Counted from the first letter of the stretch, positions 35,082 through 45,939 are shown. The stretch is DNA of 64,000 bases from Rhodococcus coprophilus NBRC 100603 (GCF_001895045.1 NZ_BDAM01000007.1:62001-126000); one strand, 5' to 3'. The notes: generated by a model not told the origin, from the sequence alone. Numbers and translations: made by a program.

Positions 35082-37621
35082 CGGGGGTCCTCGTGCGGCG
35101 CGGCGAGTTCGACCATCATCGTTGTGCCACCTCCCGGAGTGCCGGTGGCGGTGACCGTGCCGCCCATCGCCTCGACGAAACCGCGGGCGACCGTCAGCCC
35201 CAATCCCGCGCCGCCCGCCGCCCGCTGATCGCCGGATCGCGGAAACGTGGAGAAGACGTCGTCGTGTTCGCTGTCGGCGAGCCCCGGCCCACAGTCGGCG
35301 ATCGTCACCGTCACCCGGTCGTTCGCACAGGTCGCACCGACCCGGATCGGGCCGGTCGGTGCGTACCGCAGCGCGTTGTCGAGGAGGTTGGCCAGGACAC
35401 GTTCGAGAAGCGCGGCGTCTGCCTGCACCTGAGAGTCGTCCACCTCGACCTCGACACGCTCACGTATCGAGCGGGCGGTGCCGGGGCCACTGCTCGTGAG
35501 GGTGACCAGGGCTCGATGGATCACCTCATCCAGATACACCCGCTCGGACGCCGGCGCCACCACCCCGGCGGCGAGCCGGGAGGAATCCAGCAGGTTGGTG
35601 ACCAGGCGGGTGAGCTGATCGGCCGACTCCTCGATGGTCGCGAGCAGTTCGGCGGTGTCGTCCGGGGAGAACGCGACATCCGTGCTGCGCAGACTCGATA
35701 CCGCGGCCTTCACCGCCGCGAGCGGAGTGCGCAGGTCGTGGCTCACCGCCGACAGCAGCATCCGGCGCATACGGTCTGTTTCGGAGAGCGTCGCCGCCTG
35801 CGCAGCCTCCACGGCGAGTTCTTCCTGCCGGACCAGACCTGCGGCCTGTGCCGTCACCGCGGTGAGGATCCTGCGGTCGCGCGCGCGGAGGCGTGGGCCG
35901 GACAGCAGCAGCACGTACGGTTTGTCGTCGATCCGGCAGACGGTGTCGGCCTGGTCGATCGACAACGGGGGCGCTGCTCCCGCGGATCCGAGCACCTCCC
36001 AGCCGTCCCCTTCGCTGCGGACGAATCCGACGCCCTGCTGCGCATAGGTTTCCCGGACCTTCTCGAGCAGCGCCGGTACATCGGCCCCACGCAGCACGGC
36101 ACCGGCGAACGATGCGAGGAGTTCGGCCTCCTGGGACGCGAGACGTGCTTCCCTGCTGCGCGCGGCGGCCGCATCCACGAGCGCCGCCACCGCGACGGCG
36201 ACGACGAGCAGCACGCCGGTGGTGACGAAGTTCCCCGGGTCCGCGAGGAGAAGACTGTGACGCGGGTCGGTGAAGAAGAAGTTCAACAGCAGACCGGACA
36301 ACAACGCCGCGACGATCGCCGGGCCGATACCGCCGAACAGCGCGACCGCCAGGACCACGACGAAGAACAGGATGTTCTGGTCGGTGAATCCGGTGACCCG
36401 GTCGAGGACCATCATCATGCCAGCGGCAGCGAGGGGGATGAACAGGGCCGCGACCCACGAGAGGAGCCGGCGGTCGTGCCGGCCGGCCAGCGCCAGCCCC
36501 GGCACCGACGAGGTGTGCTCGTGGGTGACCATGTGCACGTCGATCTTTCCGGAGTCCCGGACCACGGCGGCGCCGATACCCTCGTCGAGAATGCGCGCCC
36601 ACCTCGGGCGGCGAGAGGTCCCGAGCACCAGCTGGGTCGCGTTCACCTCGCGGGCGAAGTCGAGCAGTGCGCTCGGGACGTCGTCGCCGACGATGCTGTG
36701 CAGACTCGCATCGAGGCTCGCGGCGAGTTCACGGACCTGTCCCATCCGGGGTGCGGACACACCGGTCAAGCCGTCGCCCCGCACGACGTGCACCACCATC
36801 AGTGCGGCACTGGATTTCGCTGCGATACGGCTGGCGCGTCGCACGAGCGTTTCGGATTCGGGGCCCCCGGTGATGGCGACGACGACCCGCTCGCGTGCCT
36901 CCCACGTGGCGGTGATGGCGTGATCACCCCGGTACTTCGCCAGTGCGAGGTCGACCTGGTCGGCGAGCCACAACAGTGCCAGTTCCCGCAACGCGGTGAG
37001 GTTGCCTTCGCGGAAGTAGTTGTGCAGTGCGGCGTCGACTTTCTCCGGCGCGTACACATTTCCGTGTGCGAGCCGGCGCTGCAGTGCCTGCGGAGTGATG
37101 TCGACGAGTTCGATCTGGTCGGCGCGGCGGACGATGTCGTCGGGGACGGTTTCGCGCTGCACCACACCGGTGATCTGCTCCACGACGTCGTTGAGGGACT
37201 CGAGATGCTGGATGTTGACGGTCGAGAGCACGTCGATTCCCGCGGCGAGCAGTTCCTCGACGTCCTTCCAGCGCTTGGCATTCCGGCTACCGGGCACGTT
37301 GGTGTGGGCGAGTTCGTCGACCAGCGCGACAGCGGGCCGCCGCGCCAGCACGGCGTCGAGATCGAGTTCCTCGAACTCGCTGTCGCGATATGTGATCCGG
37401 CGAGGCGGAACGATCTCGAGCCCCTCCAGTTTCTCGGCGGTATGTGCGCGGCCGTGCGTGTCGACGATCGCGACCACCACGTCGCCACCGCGCGCGAGAC
37501 GCCGATGCGCCTCATCGAGCATGGCGTAGGTCTTGCCGGCACCGGGAGCGGCACCGAGGTAGATCCGCAGCATTCCCCGCCGCGATGCGCCGGGGAATGC
37601 TGTGTGGTCGGAACCGGTCAT
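35078..37621 (-). CDS. kdpD: Potassium-responsive sensor kinase
   Basis: 847 residues from ATG 37621. The N-terminal KdpD domain has a P-loop (YLGAAPGAGKTYAML) and LVDELAHTNVPGSRN. A USP-like domain spans about 230-360 (VVVAITGGPESETLVRRAS), followed by about four transmembrane segments near 380-480. A GAF-like region precedes HisKA with the phosphorylated His in LLSAVSHDLRTPLAAVKAA, and HATPase with LANLLDNALRYAP. It lies 7 bp after the kdpC stop. Its first codons contain a strong hairpin (37569-37601). The longer frame to 38041 overlaps kdpC antiparallel coding and was rejected. Confidence 0.95.
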   Translation of the reverse strand: MTGSDHTAFPGASRRGMLRIYLGAAPGAGKTYAMLDEAHRRLARGGDVVVAIVDTHGRAHTAEKLEGLEIVPPRRITYRDSEFEELDLDAVLARRPAVALVDELAHTNVPGSRNAKRWKDVEELLAAGIDVLSTVNIQHLESLNDVVEQITGVVQRETVPDDIVRRADQIELVDITPQALQRRLAHGNVYAPEKVDAALHNYFREGNLTALRELALLWLADQVDLALAKYRGDHAITATWEARERVVVAITGGPESETLVRRASRIAAKSSAALMVVHVVRGDGLTGVSAPRMGQVRELAASLDASLHSIVGDDVPSALLDFAREVNATQLVLGTSRRPRWARILDEGIGAAVVRDSGKIDVHMVTHEHTSSVPGLALAGRHDRRLLSWVAALFIPLAAAGMMMVLDRVTGFTDQNILFFVVVLAVALFGGIGPAIVAALLSGLLLNFFFTDPRHSLLLADPGNFVTTGVLLVVAVAVAALVDAAAARSREARLASQEAELLASFAGAVLRGADVPALLEKVRETYAQQGVGFVRSEGDGWEVLGSAGAAPPLSIDQADTVCRIDDKPYVLLLSGPRLRARDRRILTAVTAQAAGLVRQEELAVEAAQAATLSETDRMRRMLLSAVSHDLRTPLAAVKAAVSSLRSTDVAFSPDDTAELLATIEESADQLTRLVTNLLDSSRLAAGVVAPASERVYLDEVIHRALVTLTSSGPGTARSIRERVEVEVDDSQVQADAALLERVLANLLDNALRYAPTGPIRVGATCANDRVTVTIADCGPGLADSEHDDVFSTFPRSGDQRAAGGAGLGLTVARGFVEAMGGTVTATGTPGGGTTMMVELAAPHEDPR
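37569..37601 (-). other. Hairpin within the first codons of kdpD
   Basis: An 11-bp perfect inverted repeat (AGCATTCCCCG and its complement) with an 11-base loop that can pair three more bases, 20-52 nt downstream of the kdpD ATG. Such a stem could slow initiation or mark an mRNA processing site between the kdpFABC and kdpDE parts of the transcript. Confidence 0.45.
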
Positions 37622-37628
37622 CTCGCCA

Positions 37629-38297
37629 TCATCCACCCGGTGTGTCACCGGCACAGTCCGGGGCGGTCGAGCCCAGCGCGACATTGAGGGCGGGAACATC
37701 GACGCGCTCGGCGCCGAGGAACCCGAGTTGACGTCCCTGAGTGTGATCGGCGACGACGCGGAGGACGTCATCCTCCGGAATACCGAGCGTTCGTGCGACT
37801 CGCGGTACCTGGATCGCGGCGTACGCGGGAGAGATGTGCGGGTCGACGCCCGAACCCGAGCCCGTGACCGCGTCGACGGGGACATCCTCGGGAGCAACAC
37901 CCTCGCGGACCGCGATCGCGGCGCGTCGTTCGTCCACGAACCGCGCCAGCACCTCGCTGCTGGGCCCCTGGTTGGACGGCAGAGCCGCGGCCGGATCGCC
38001 GGGAGCGAACGGATCGCCGTCCGCGACCGAACCGACGACACGCAGGTGGAAGAAGGGATCGGGTTCCCCGGCAGCCACCTGAGGATCGACTCCCATGAGT
38101 TCGCTGCCGACGACGCACCCAGCCGAATCGGCCAGCGGCGATCCTTCCGCGGCGTGGGTGTCGATCCGGCTCACTGCCCACACTGCCGCGGGGTACGCGA
38201 GGCCGACGATCGCGGTGAGGGCCACCAGCACGATGACTCCTGCCTTCAGTTGCCGCACGAAACCGAGCACGAAATTTCCTTGACTCATGACATTCAC
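37629..38297 (-). CDS. kdpC: Potassium-transporting ATPase subunit C
   Basis: 222 residues from GTG 38297, which overlaps the kdpB stop. One N-terminal transmembrane helix ([24 protein letters not shown]), then an extracytoplasmic domain with [23 protein letters not shown], the family signature. KdpC stabilises the complex and aids ATP binding by KdpB. Confidence 0.95.
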   Translation of the reverse strand: MNVMSQGNFVLGFVRQLKAGVIVLVALTAIVGLAYPAAVWAVSRIDTHAAEGSPLADSAGCVVGSELMGVDPQVAAGEPDPFFHLRVVGSVADGDPFAPGDPAAALPSNQGPSSEVLARFVDERRAAIAVREGVAPEDVPVDAVTGSGSGVDPHISPAYAAIQVPRVARTLGIPEDDVLRVVADHTQGRQLGFLGAERVDVPALNVALGSTAPDCAGDTPGG

Positions 38298-40393
38298 CCG
38301 ATTCCCGGAACGAGACGAACGACGAGGTCGATCAGCCAGATGCCCACGAAGGGCGTCACCACGCCGCCGACGCCGTAGACCAGCAGGTTGCGCCCCAACA
38401 GCGACGATGCGGCGGCGGGGCGGTACCGCACGCCTTTCAGTGCGAGCGGGATGAGCGCGACGATGACGAGCGCGTTGAAGATCACCGCCGAGAGGATCGC
38501 GGACTGTGGCGTCGCGAGCCCCATGATGTTCAGCGCTGCCAACTGCGGGTAGATGCCGCTGAACAGCGCCGGCAGGATGGCGAAGTACTTCGCAAGGTCA
38601 TTGGACAGCGAGAACGTCGTCAGAGCGCCGCGAGTGATGAGCAGTTGCTTGCCGATCTCGACGATGTCGATCAGTTTGGTGGGATCGGAGTCGAGGTCGA
38701 CCATGTTCCCCGCTTCCTTGGCGGCAGAGGTGCCGGTGTTCATCGCCACGCCCACGTCGGCCTGCGCGAGTGCGGGCGCATCGTTGGTGCCGTCGCCCGT
38801 CATCGCGACGAGGCGGCCACCGTCCTGTTCGGAGCGGATCAGGGCGAGTTTGTCCTCCGGGGTCGCTTCGGCGAGGAAGTCGTCCACACCCGCCTCTGCC
38901 GCGATGGATTTCGCGGTCAGCGGATTGTCCCCGGTGACCATCACGGTGCGGATACCCATCGACCGGAGCTGTGCGAAACGTTGCGACATACCGGGTTTGA
39001 CCACGTCGGACAGTTCGACGACGCCGAGCACCGAGGCTGTCGTGCCCGACACCCGGGCAACGACCAGGGGGGTGCCGCCCCTGCGGGCGATGTCCGTCAC
39101 GAGATCGGTGACGGCGGCCGGCACCGTCGTCCCGAATTGTGCGGTCCAGCGGCCGACCGCGTCGGCGGCGCCCTTGCGGATACGTACCGCCGTGCCCTCC
39201 GCGTCCGTGAGGTCGAGTCCGCTCATCCTGGTGTGCGCGCTGAACGGCACGAACTCCGCGTCGGCGCCGACCCCGGTGGGTTCGGGATCGAGACGGTACT
39301 GCTCGGCGCACAGTTCCACGATGCTGCGCCCCTCCGGTGTCGTGTCGGCAAGACTCGACAGTCGCGCGGCGCCGGCCACCTCCGCCTCCGTCACTCCGGG
39401 CGCGGGATGCAGCGCGGTCGCGCGGCGGTTGCCGAAGGTGATCGTCCCGGTCTTGTCCAGAAGCAGGGTGTCGATATCTCCTGCAGCCTCGACAGCGCGC
39501 CCGGACATCGCCAGCACGTTGCGCTGCACGAGCCGATCCATCCCCGCGATACCGATCGCCGACAGCAGCGCACCGATCGTGGTGGGGATCAGGCAGACCA
39601 GCAACGCAATCAACTCGACCGGGCCCTGCTCGGCGCCCGCGTACGCGCTCATGGGCCCGATAGCGACAACGGCGAACAGGAACACGATCGTCAGTGCCGC
39701 AAGCAGGATGTCGAGCGCGATCTCGTTCGGGGTCTTCCGCCGGGACGCGCCCTCCACGAGAGCGATCATGCGGTCCACGAACGTGTGGCCCGCGGGAGCG
39801 GTGATCCGCACGACGATACGGTCCGACAACACGGTGGTGCCTCCGGTGACCGCACAACGATCCCCGCCGGATTCACGGATGACCGGCGCGGATTCGCCGG
39901 TGATCGCGGACTCGTCGACGGTTGCGATCCCTTCGATGACGTCGCCGTCGCCGGGGATCGTCTCACCGGCCTCCACGACGACGAGATCTCCGACCTTCAA
40001 TTCGGTGGCCGGTACGGACTCTTCCGAGCCCGACGGCATCAAGCGGCGAGAGACGGTGTTCTGCTTCGCCTTCCGGAGACTCGCCGCTTGCGCCTTACCC
40101 CGCCCCTCGGCGACCGATTCGGCCAGGTTCGCGAACAGCACCGTGAACCACAACCACAGCGCGATCAGACAGGAGAACACGGTGGGCTCCACGATCGCGG
40201 CACCGGTTGCGATCGCCGAACCGACCAGGACGACGAACATCACCGGGTTGCGTGCCATGTGCCGGGGATCGAGTTTGCGCACTGCACCCGGCAGGGACTC
40301 GATCAGTTGCCGGGGCGAGAACAGACCGTCGGCGATGCGGGGGGCGGGCGCGGTTACGTCGTCCTCCCGAGGGCGTCGAAGTTCGATGGTCAC
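38294..40393 (-). CDS. kdpB: Potassium-transporting P-type ATPase, catalytic subunit B
   Basis: 699 residues from GTG 40393, with GGAG 8-9 bases upstream; a longer frame lacks such a site. P-type ATPase elements are intact: actuator TGES in [11 protein letters not shown], phosphorylation motif [14 protein letters not shown], nucleotide-binding [10 protein letters not shown], and the hinge [19 protein letters not shown]. Length is normal for KdpB. It energises K+ transfer through KdpA. Confidence 0.96.
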   Translation of the reverse strand: MTIELRRPREDDVTAPAPRIADGLFSPRQLIESLPGAVRKLDPRHMARNPVMFVVLVGSAIATGAAIVEPTVFSCLIALWLWFTVLFANLAESVAEGRGKAQAASLRKAKQNTVSRRLMPSGSEESVPATELKVGDLVVVEAGETIPGDGDVIEGIATVDESAITGESAPVIRESGGDRCAVTGGTTVLSDRIVVRITAPAGHTFVDRMIALVEGASRRKTPNEIALDILLAALTIVFLFAVVAIGPMSAYAGAEQGPVELIALLVCLIPTTIGALLSAIGIAGMDRLVQRNVLAMSGRAVEAAGDIDTLLLDKTGTITFGNRRATALHPAPGVTEAEVAGAARLSSLADTTPEGRSIVELCAEQYRLDPEPTGVGADAEFVPFSAHTRMSGLDLTDAEGTAVRIRKGAADAVGRWTAQFGTTVPAAVTDLVTDIARRGGTPLVVARVSGTTASVLGVVELSDVVKPGMSQRFAQLRSMGIRTVMVTGDNPLTAKSIAAEAGVDDFLAEATPEDKLALIRSEQDGGRLVAMTGDGTNDAPALAQADVGVAMNTGTSAAKEAGNMVDLDSDPTKLIDIVEIGKQLLITRGALTTFSLSNDLAKYFAILPALFSGIYPQLAALNIMGLATPQSAILSAVIFNALVIVALIPLALKGVRYRPAAASSLLGRNLLVYGVGGVVTPFVGIWLIDLVVRLVPGIG

Positions 40394-40448
40394 CGAGACA
40401 TCTCCAGGGTGTAAGTCGTGATGGAGCGGAATGGACGGAACGCCGAAG

Positions 40449-42149
40449 TCATTGCAGGGCCTCGGCAATGGGCCCCAGCGCCAGCGCAGGGAAGAACGTG
40501 AGTGCCGCGACGAGGACCACCGTGCCGGTGAGCAGGCCCGCGAACGCGACGCCGGTGGTGGGAAGCGTTCCGGCGCCCGCGGGGATCCGGCGTTGCGCCG
40601 CGAACGACCCGGCCAGAGCGAGCACGAACAGGATGGGGAGGAAGCGCCCGAAGAGCATGCACATCCCGAGCGAGGCCTGGAACCAGTCGCTGGTCACGGT
40701 GAGACCGCCGAAGGCACTGCCGTTGTTGTTGGCGGCGGATGCGTAGGCGTACAGCACTTCCCCGAATCCGTGAATCGCCCCGGGCGTACCCGGCTCGCCG
40801 GAGTTCCCCATGAAGCCGGTGGTGGACGACAGGATCACGGCGACGGCCGTGCCGGTCAGCACCAGTGCCGGCATCACCAGAACCGTCAGAGCGGCGAGGG
40901 TGATTTCGCGTCTGCGGAGTTTCTTGCCCAGGAATTCCGGCGTACGGCCCACGAGCAAGCCACCGACGAATACGGCGATCACCGCGAGAACCAGGATCCC
41001 GTAGAGGCCACTGCCCACCCCACCGGGGGCGATCTCGCCGAGCAGCATGTTCAGCAGCACGGTGCCGCCGCCGAGAGGTGACATGCTGTCGTGTGCCGAA
41101 TTCACTGCGCCGGTACTGGTACCGGTCGTCGACACCGCGAACAGTACGGATCCGGGGATACCGAACCGGACCTCTTTGCCTTCCATCATTGCGCCGGCCG
41201 CCGTGGCAGCCGCCCCGCGGGTACCGGACTCGGCAGCAGAAGCCAATGCGAGCATCGCCGCGAACAACAGCGCCATCACCCCGAGCACCGTCAATCCCTG
41301 ACGCCTGTTCCCGACCATGGTGCCGAACGTGCGGGTGAGCGCCACCGGGATCAGCAGGATCGCGATGATCTGGACGATATTGCTGACCGGAGTAGGGTTT
41401 TCGAACGGATGGGCCGAGTTTGCCGCCAGCACGCCGCCGCCGTTGGTGCCCAGGAGTTTGATGGCTTCCTGCGATGCGACGGGCGCGAGGGCGGTGGTGA
41501 ATCCGTTGCCGTCCACACCGACCGCGTCGAACCCGGAGCGATAGGACTGGATGACGCCCTGGCTGAGCAGAATCAAAGCGATGACGAACGCGAGTGGCAG
41601 CAGAATGCGGAGCGTGCCCCGGGTGAGATCGACCCAGAAGTTTCCGATTTCGCCACCCCGTACGGTGCGCACGATGCCGCGGATGAGGGCGATCGCAACG
41701 GCCATGCCCACCGCGGCCGACACGAAGTTCTGCACGGCGAGCCCGACCGACTGGGTCACTGGGCTCATCGTGGTTTCCGGAACGTAGGACTGCCAGTTGG
41801 TGTTGGTGACGAACGAAATCGCGGTATTGAACGCGACCGCGGGGCTGACCCCGGAAAGGCCGTGGTCGAGCGGCAGAAGTCCTTGGGTGCGCTGTAGCAG
41901 GTACAAGCCCAGAACGCTCGCCAGCGAGAACCCGAGCACGCTGCCCGCGTACCCGTACCAGGTCTGCTCGGCGCGCGGATCGATCCGGCCCAGACGGTAG
42001 ATCAGCGACTCCACCCGCCCGTCTCCGGAACGGAGATCGGGATCGGTGGTGTACACCCGCGCCATGTAGTCACCGAGCGGAACGTATGCCAGTGCGAGAA
42101 CAGCCACGACGAGGGCGATGTGCAGTGCCGCGGCAATAGCAGGATTCAT
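40449..42149 (-). CDS. kdpA: Potassium-transporting ATPase, K+-channel-like subunit A
   Basis: 566 residues with about ten transmembrane helices. Four selectivity-filter-like loops can be seen: [51 protein letters not shown] and [14 protein letters not shown]. This is the K+-binding and selectivity subunit of KdpFABC. It starts 7 bp after kdpF and ends 55 bp before kdpB. Confidence 0.96.
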   Translation of the reverse strand: MNPAIAAALHIALVVAVLALAYVPLGDYMARVYTTDPDLRSGDGRVESLIYRLGRIDPRAEQTWYGYAGSVLGFSLASVLGLYLLQRTQGLLPLDHGLSGVSPAVAFNTAISFVTNTNWQSYVPETTMSPVTQSVGLAVQNFVSAAVGMAVAIALIRGIVRTVRGGEIGNFWVDLTRGTLRILLPLAFVIALILLSQGVIQSYRSGFDAVGVDGNGFTTALAPVASQEAIKLLGTNGGGVLAANSAHPFENPTPVSNIVQIIAILLIPVALTRTFGTMVGNRRQGLTVLGVMALLFAAMLALASAAESGTRGAAATAAGAMMEGKEVRFGIPGSVLFAVSTTGTSTGAVNSAHDSMSPLGGGTVLLNMLLGEIAPGGVGSGLYGILVLAVIAVFVGGLLVGRTPEFLGKKLRRREITLAALTVLVMPALVLTGTAVAVILSSTTGFMGNSGEPGTPGAIHGFGEVLYAYASAANNNGSAFGGLTVTSDWFQASLGMCMLFGRFLPILFVLALAGSFAAQRRIPAGAGTLPTTGVAFAGLLTGTVVLVAALTFFPALALGPIAEALQ

Positions 42150-42156
42150 CGGACGG

Positions 42157-42255
42157 TCAGAACCTCTCGGGGTCGAGCAGCGCTGCGAGTAGATAGATCA
42201 CCAGTGCCGCGACGATCAGGACGAGCCCGACGCTCGTCGCTCCGGCCCAGGTCAT
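42157..42255 (-). CDS. kdpF: Potassium-transporting ATPase small subunit F
   Basis: A 32-residue single-helix peptide: MTWAGATSVGLVLIVAALVI then YLLAALLDPERF. The YLLxALLxPExF ending is the KdpF signature. It stabilises the KdpABC complex in the membrane. The ATG overlaps the stop of a 31-codon ORF upstream (ATGA at 42252-42255), and its stop is 7 bp before kdpA. Confidence 0.93.
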   Translation of the reverse strand: MTWAGATSVGLVLIVAALVIYLLAALLDPERF

Positions 42256-42347
42256 CGGCTTTCACCATCCGACCGCAGAGCGCGCAGCACCAGCGAGCAC
42301 GCTACGAATCCTGCGAGGATCAGCACCACATACGCGGTGTCTGCCAT
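42252..42347 (-). CDS. 31-residue membrane peptide preceding kdpF
   Basis: ATG 42347 with GGGGAAG about 7 bases upstream opens a 31-codon frame ending in a TGA that overlaps the kdpF ATG. The peptide MADTAYVVLILAGFVACSLV then LRALRSDGESR has one hydrophobic helix and a basic/polar C-terminus, parallel in size to KdpF but without its LxPExF ending. It is first in the kdp operon and may be an extra small subunit or a leader peptide. I know of no assigned function. Confidence 0.65.
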   Translation of the reverse strand: MADTAYVVLILAGFVACSLVLRALRSDGESR

Positions 42348-42549
42348 GTCGTCTTCCCCTGTCGTCGGCGCAGTGAGCGCCGGTCGGCGCCCGCAGACCA
42401 CGCTGGCACTCCTCCGGGCCGGCGACGTGGATCCATGCGGAATCCTGACGCCCCGAGGTACCGTTCCTGACGTTTTCCTTACGGCGCACAGCCCGGGCGG
42501 TCGACTAGTGGCTGGTGGGCACGCCGGCCACCCACGGAAGGGGACGAGC

Positions 42550-43311
42550 GTGTCCGAGGCAGAGGAGGGGCCACCGAAGAACTGGTTCGATCGGGGCGGC
42601 GAGGCGTACGCACGGTTCCGTCCCGAGTACCCAGCCGACCTGGCGAGGTTCTTGGCGTCCCTTGCTCCGTCGTACGGGCTCGCGGTCGATGCCGGTTGCG
42701 GAAACGGCCAGCTGACAACACAGCTCGCCCCGTACTTCGACACGGTCGTCGGGTCGGACCCCAGCGTCGATCAACTTCGCAATGCTCGTGAGGCCGAGGG
42801 GGTTCGGTATGTCGTCGCTGCCGCCGAGAACATGCCGATTCTCGACCGGAGCACCGCGTTGATCACGGCAGCGCAGGCGGCACACTGGTTCGATCGGCGC
42901 GCATTCTATTCCGAGGTGCGCCGGATCGCGGCCGATCAGGCGGTGCTCGCGCTCGTCAGTTACGGCGTGATGCAGTTCGGCCCGGACCTCGACGCGCGAT
43001 TCCAGGACTTCTACCGGTTCGAGATCGGACGGTACTGGCCTCCGGAACGGCAACTCGTCGACAGCGGATACGCCGATATCGAATTTCCGTTCACGGAGGT
43101 CCAGGCACCGCCGATGGAGATCCACCAAGAGTGGACCGTGGACGACACACTCGGCTATATCTCGACGTGGTCTGCCGTGCGTGCCGTCGAAGCCGCCCAG
43201 CGGACGCCGCTGCTCCACTCTTTCGCGGCGGACCTGCGCCGCCTTTGGGGGGAGCCGACCCGGAGACGGCGGATCACCTGGCCGGTGACCGTGCGACTGG
43301 GGGTGCAGTGA
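42550..43311 (+). CDS. Class I SAM-dependent methyltransferase
   Basis: 253 residues from GTG 42550, preceded by AAGGGG. A SAM-binding motif VDAGCGNGQLTTQLAPYFDT near residue 42, motif II in GSDPSVDQLRNAR, and ITAAQAAHWFDRRAFYSEVRRI identify a methyltransferase of the type-11/UbiE-like group. Substrate unknown. Divergent from the kdp operon; its stop abuts the stop of the VOC gene on the other strand. Confidence 0.87.
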   Translation: MSEAEEGPPKNWFDRGGEAYARFRPEYPADLARFLASLAPSYGLAVDAGCGNGQLTTQLAPYFDTVVGSDPSVDQLRNAREAEGVRYVVAAAENMPILDRSTALITAAQAAHWFDRRAFYSEVRRIAADQAVLALVSYGVMQFGPDLDARFQDFYRFEIGRYWPPERQLVDSGYADIEFPFTEVQAPPMEIHQEWTVDDTLGYISTWSAVRAVEAAQRTPLLHSFAADLRRLWGEPTRRRRITWPVTVRLGVQ

Positions 43312-43727
<416 letters not shown>

Positions 43728-43731
<4 letters not shown>

Positions 43732-44012
43732 GGTTCTCTTCCTTCCCCGATGGGCCATCGCCTGGTGATCTCGGTGAGTGGCTCCGAATTGAAGTAGTGG
43801 AACTTGGACCGGCCCCGGCGCTCGGTCACCACCAGCCCGGCCGCCTCGAGAACGCCGAGGTGCTGCGAGATCGCCTGGCGCGTAAGGCCGAGTCCGTGTT
43901 GCATCGTGAGCCGGGAACAGATTTCGAACAGGGTCTTTCCGTCGCTCGCCGCCAATTCGTCGAGAATGATGCGCCGCGTCTCGTCGTCGAGCGCACGATA
44001 GACGGTGACCAC
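43728..44012 (-). CDS. ArsR-type winged-helix regulator
   Basis: 94 residues from GTG 44012: VYRALDDETRRIILDELAAS, then RQAISQHLGVLEAAGLVVTERRGRSKFHY, a standard ArsR-fold DNA-binding domain. No cysteine-based metal site is present, so it is probably not a metal sensor. Coupled with the VOC gene downstream; the perfect palindrome at 44026-44041, 14 bp upstream of its start, is its likely operator. Confidence 0.88.
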
Positions 44013-44025
44013 GTCCCCACTATAG

Positions 44026-44041
44026 GCAAGTATCTACTTGC
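44026..44041. promoter_or_regulatory. Palindromic operator of the ArsR/VOC pair
   Basis: GCAAGTA-TC-TACTTGC is a perfect 7-bp inverted repeat. It sits in the spacer between the ArsR/VOC unit and the divergent F420-type oxidoreductase, close to the regulator start, as expected for autoregulation. It could also control the divergent gene. Confidence 0.65.
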
Positions 44042-44101
44042 ATATCAATACTTTCCGGCACAGAATTCACGGTGTGACGACACCCGACTGAAAGGTCCGA
44101 C

Positions 44102-44554
44102 ATGCCCCGCACAGCCACCGCCGACAAGGTCGATCGCGACGAACTTCTCGAGTTTCTCCGTTCACGGCACCGGGCGGTACTCACCACGTTCCGCGCGGAC
44201 GGGAGTCCCCAGATGTTTCCTGTGACCTGCGGTCTCGATGCCGAGGGGAACATCGTCGTCTCCACTTACCCGCAACGAGCCAAGTCCCACAATGCCCGGC
44301 GGGACCCCCGCGTTTCGGTGTGTGTGCTGTCGGACGACTGGGACGGGCCGTACGTGCAGGTCGATGGTCGCGCAGAGGTGCTGGACATGCCGGAGGCCCT
44401 CGACGGACTGGTCGAGTACTACCGGGGAATCGCCGGCGAGCACCCGGATTGGAACGAATATCGCGAGGCCATGGCTCGTCAGAACAAGTCGCTGATCCGC
44501 ATTCGGATCGAACGCTGGGGACCGGTCGCCACCGGCGGGTTTCCGCCTGCGTGA
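44102..44554 (+). CDS. PPOX-class F420-dependent oxidoreductase
   Basis: 150 residues with the split-barrel flavin-binding fold: LLEFLRSRHRAVLTTFRADG, PQMFPVTCGLDAEGNIVVST, RAKSHNARRDPRVSVCVLSDD, and YVQVDGRAEVLDMPEAL. The RxK(S/A)xNxRRDPRVS pattern is typical of actinobacterial F420-type members (TIGR03618-like). Substrate unknown. Divergent from ArsR/VOC. Confidence 0.85.
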   Translation: MPRTATADKVDRDELLEFLRSRHRAVLTTFRADGSPQMFPVTCGLDAEGNIVVSTYPQRAKSHNARRDPRVSVCVLSDDWDGPYVQVDGRAEVLDMPEALDGLVEYYRGIAGEHPDWNEYREAMARQNKSLIRIRIERWGPVATGGFPPA

Positions 44555-44580
44555 GCGCCCCGAACCGTCCCGGACGTGCT

Positions 44581-45915
44581 TCAGGGGGCTTCTGCGGCGT
44601 CCAGCTCACGCGTCTTCGACGCGGCGAGCCACTGTGATCGCGTCCGGGGAACACCACTCGTTCCGTCGTCGGCGGGGCGCACGGCGAGCACCTGGTGGAT
44701 GGTGAGCCTGCCGGGCTCCTCGAATCCGAGCGCGCTGGCCACGAGATACAGCAGCCACGTGCGTGCGCGCTCCGCGCCCACGGAGGCGACAGCATCGTCC
44801 CAGGATTCCTGCAGGCTGCGCACCCATTCGCGGAGCGTCAGCGCATAGTGCTCCCGCAATGCCTCGCTGTCGCGCACTTCGAGACCGACCTGCTCGAACG
44901 CGTCCACGGTGCGACTCAGCGGCAGGATCTCCCCGTCGGGAAAGATGTAGTTCTGGATCAGGCCGGGCTTGTCGTTGCCACCGGGATCTCGTGTGCGGAC
45001 CGCGGCGATAGCGTGGTTCAGCAACCTGCCCTGCGGCCGCAACAGTGAGTGCAGTGCGGCGGCGTAGGTGGGCAGCGCGGCATCACCGACGTGCTCCGAC
45101 ATCCCGATGCTCGAGATCGCGTCGAACGGCCCGTCGTCGACATCTCGGTAATCCTGGACCCGGAACTCGAGCCGATCCGACAGGCCCGCCTCCGCCGCGG
45201 CTTTTCGTGCCCACGCCGCCTGTTCGCGGCTCAGCGTCACTCCGACGACGTCGACGCCGTAGCGGCGCGCAGCGTGGATCGCCATCGACCCCCACCCGCA
45301 GCCGACGTCGAGCAGTCGCATCCCCGGACGCAGACCGAGTTTGCGGCACACCAGGTCGAGCTTGGCATGCTGGGCGGCGTCGAGATCCTTTGCCGTCTCG
45401 TCCCAGTACGCGCACGAATACACCATGCTCGGCCCGAGGAAGATCCGGTAGAACTCGTTGCCGACGTCGTAATGATGCGACACCGACGACGCGTCGCGGG
45501 CGCGACTGTGCTTGATGCCGCGCCGCCGAGACACCTCGACCTCGGGCGGTCGCGGCCGCAACCCGACGCCACCGAGCCGGGCCAACTCCCACACACCGCC
45601 GAGCGCCCGGCGGGCGTCTCGGACGTCGAACGCCCCGACCCGGGTCACGAGCTCGGGCAGTGACAGCAGCGCGTACACGTCTCCGTCGATCTCGAGGTCA
45701 CCGGCGATATACGCGCGCACCAGTCCAAGTTCGCCCGGCGACCACAACACCCGGCGGATCGCGCGGCGATTGCGAAACACCACCGTCGCAGCCGATTCCG
45801 GCCCACTCACGGAACCGTCCCAGCACCGAACCCGCACGGGCACTGGAATACCCAGGATATTCTCGAATGCGTCCCGGACCCGGACCGCAGCGGACCGCTT
45901 GGTGTCGCCGTTCAT
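44581..45915 (-). CDS. Cyclopropane-fatty-acyl-phospholipid synthase-like methyltransferase
   Basis: 444 residues. An N-terminal helical domain (about 1-120) precedes a SAM-dependent methyltransferase with HHYDVGNEFYRIFLGPSMVYSCAYW, the SAM loop LLDVGCGWGSMAIHAARRYG, and ISSIGMSEHVGD. These match CfaS and mycolic-acid-type cyclopropane synthases; the length fits CfaS rather than the shorter mycolate enzymes. It would methylenate unsaturated acyl chains of membrane lipids using bicarbonate and SAM. Monocistronic or loosely linked to zapE, which ends 24 bp upstream. Confidence 0.9.
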   Translation of the reverse strand: MNGDTKRSAAVRVRDAFENILGIPVPVRVRCWDGSVSGPESAATVVFRNRRAIRRVLWSPGELGLVRAYIAGDLEIDGDVYALLSLPELVTRVGAFDVRDARRALGGVWELARLGGVGLRPRPPEVEVSRRRGIKHSRARDASSVSHHYDVGNEFYRIFLGPSMVYSCAYWDETAKDLDAAQHAKLDLVCRKLGLRPGMRLLDVGCGWGSMAIHAARRYGVDVVGVTLSREQAAWARKAAAEAGLSDRLEFRVQDYRDVDDGPFDAISSIGMSEHVGDAALPTYAAALHSLLRPQGRLLNHAIAAVRTRDPGGNDKPGLIQNYIFPDGEILPLSRTVDAFEQVGLEVRDSEALREHYALTLREWVRSLQESWDDAVASVGAERARTWLLYLVASALGFEEPGRLTIHQVLAVRPADDGTSGVPRTRSQWLAASKTRELDAAEAP

Positions 45916-45939
45916 CGCTCGACGGTAAACGATCCGGCA

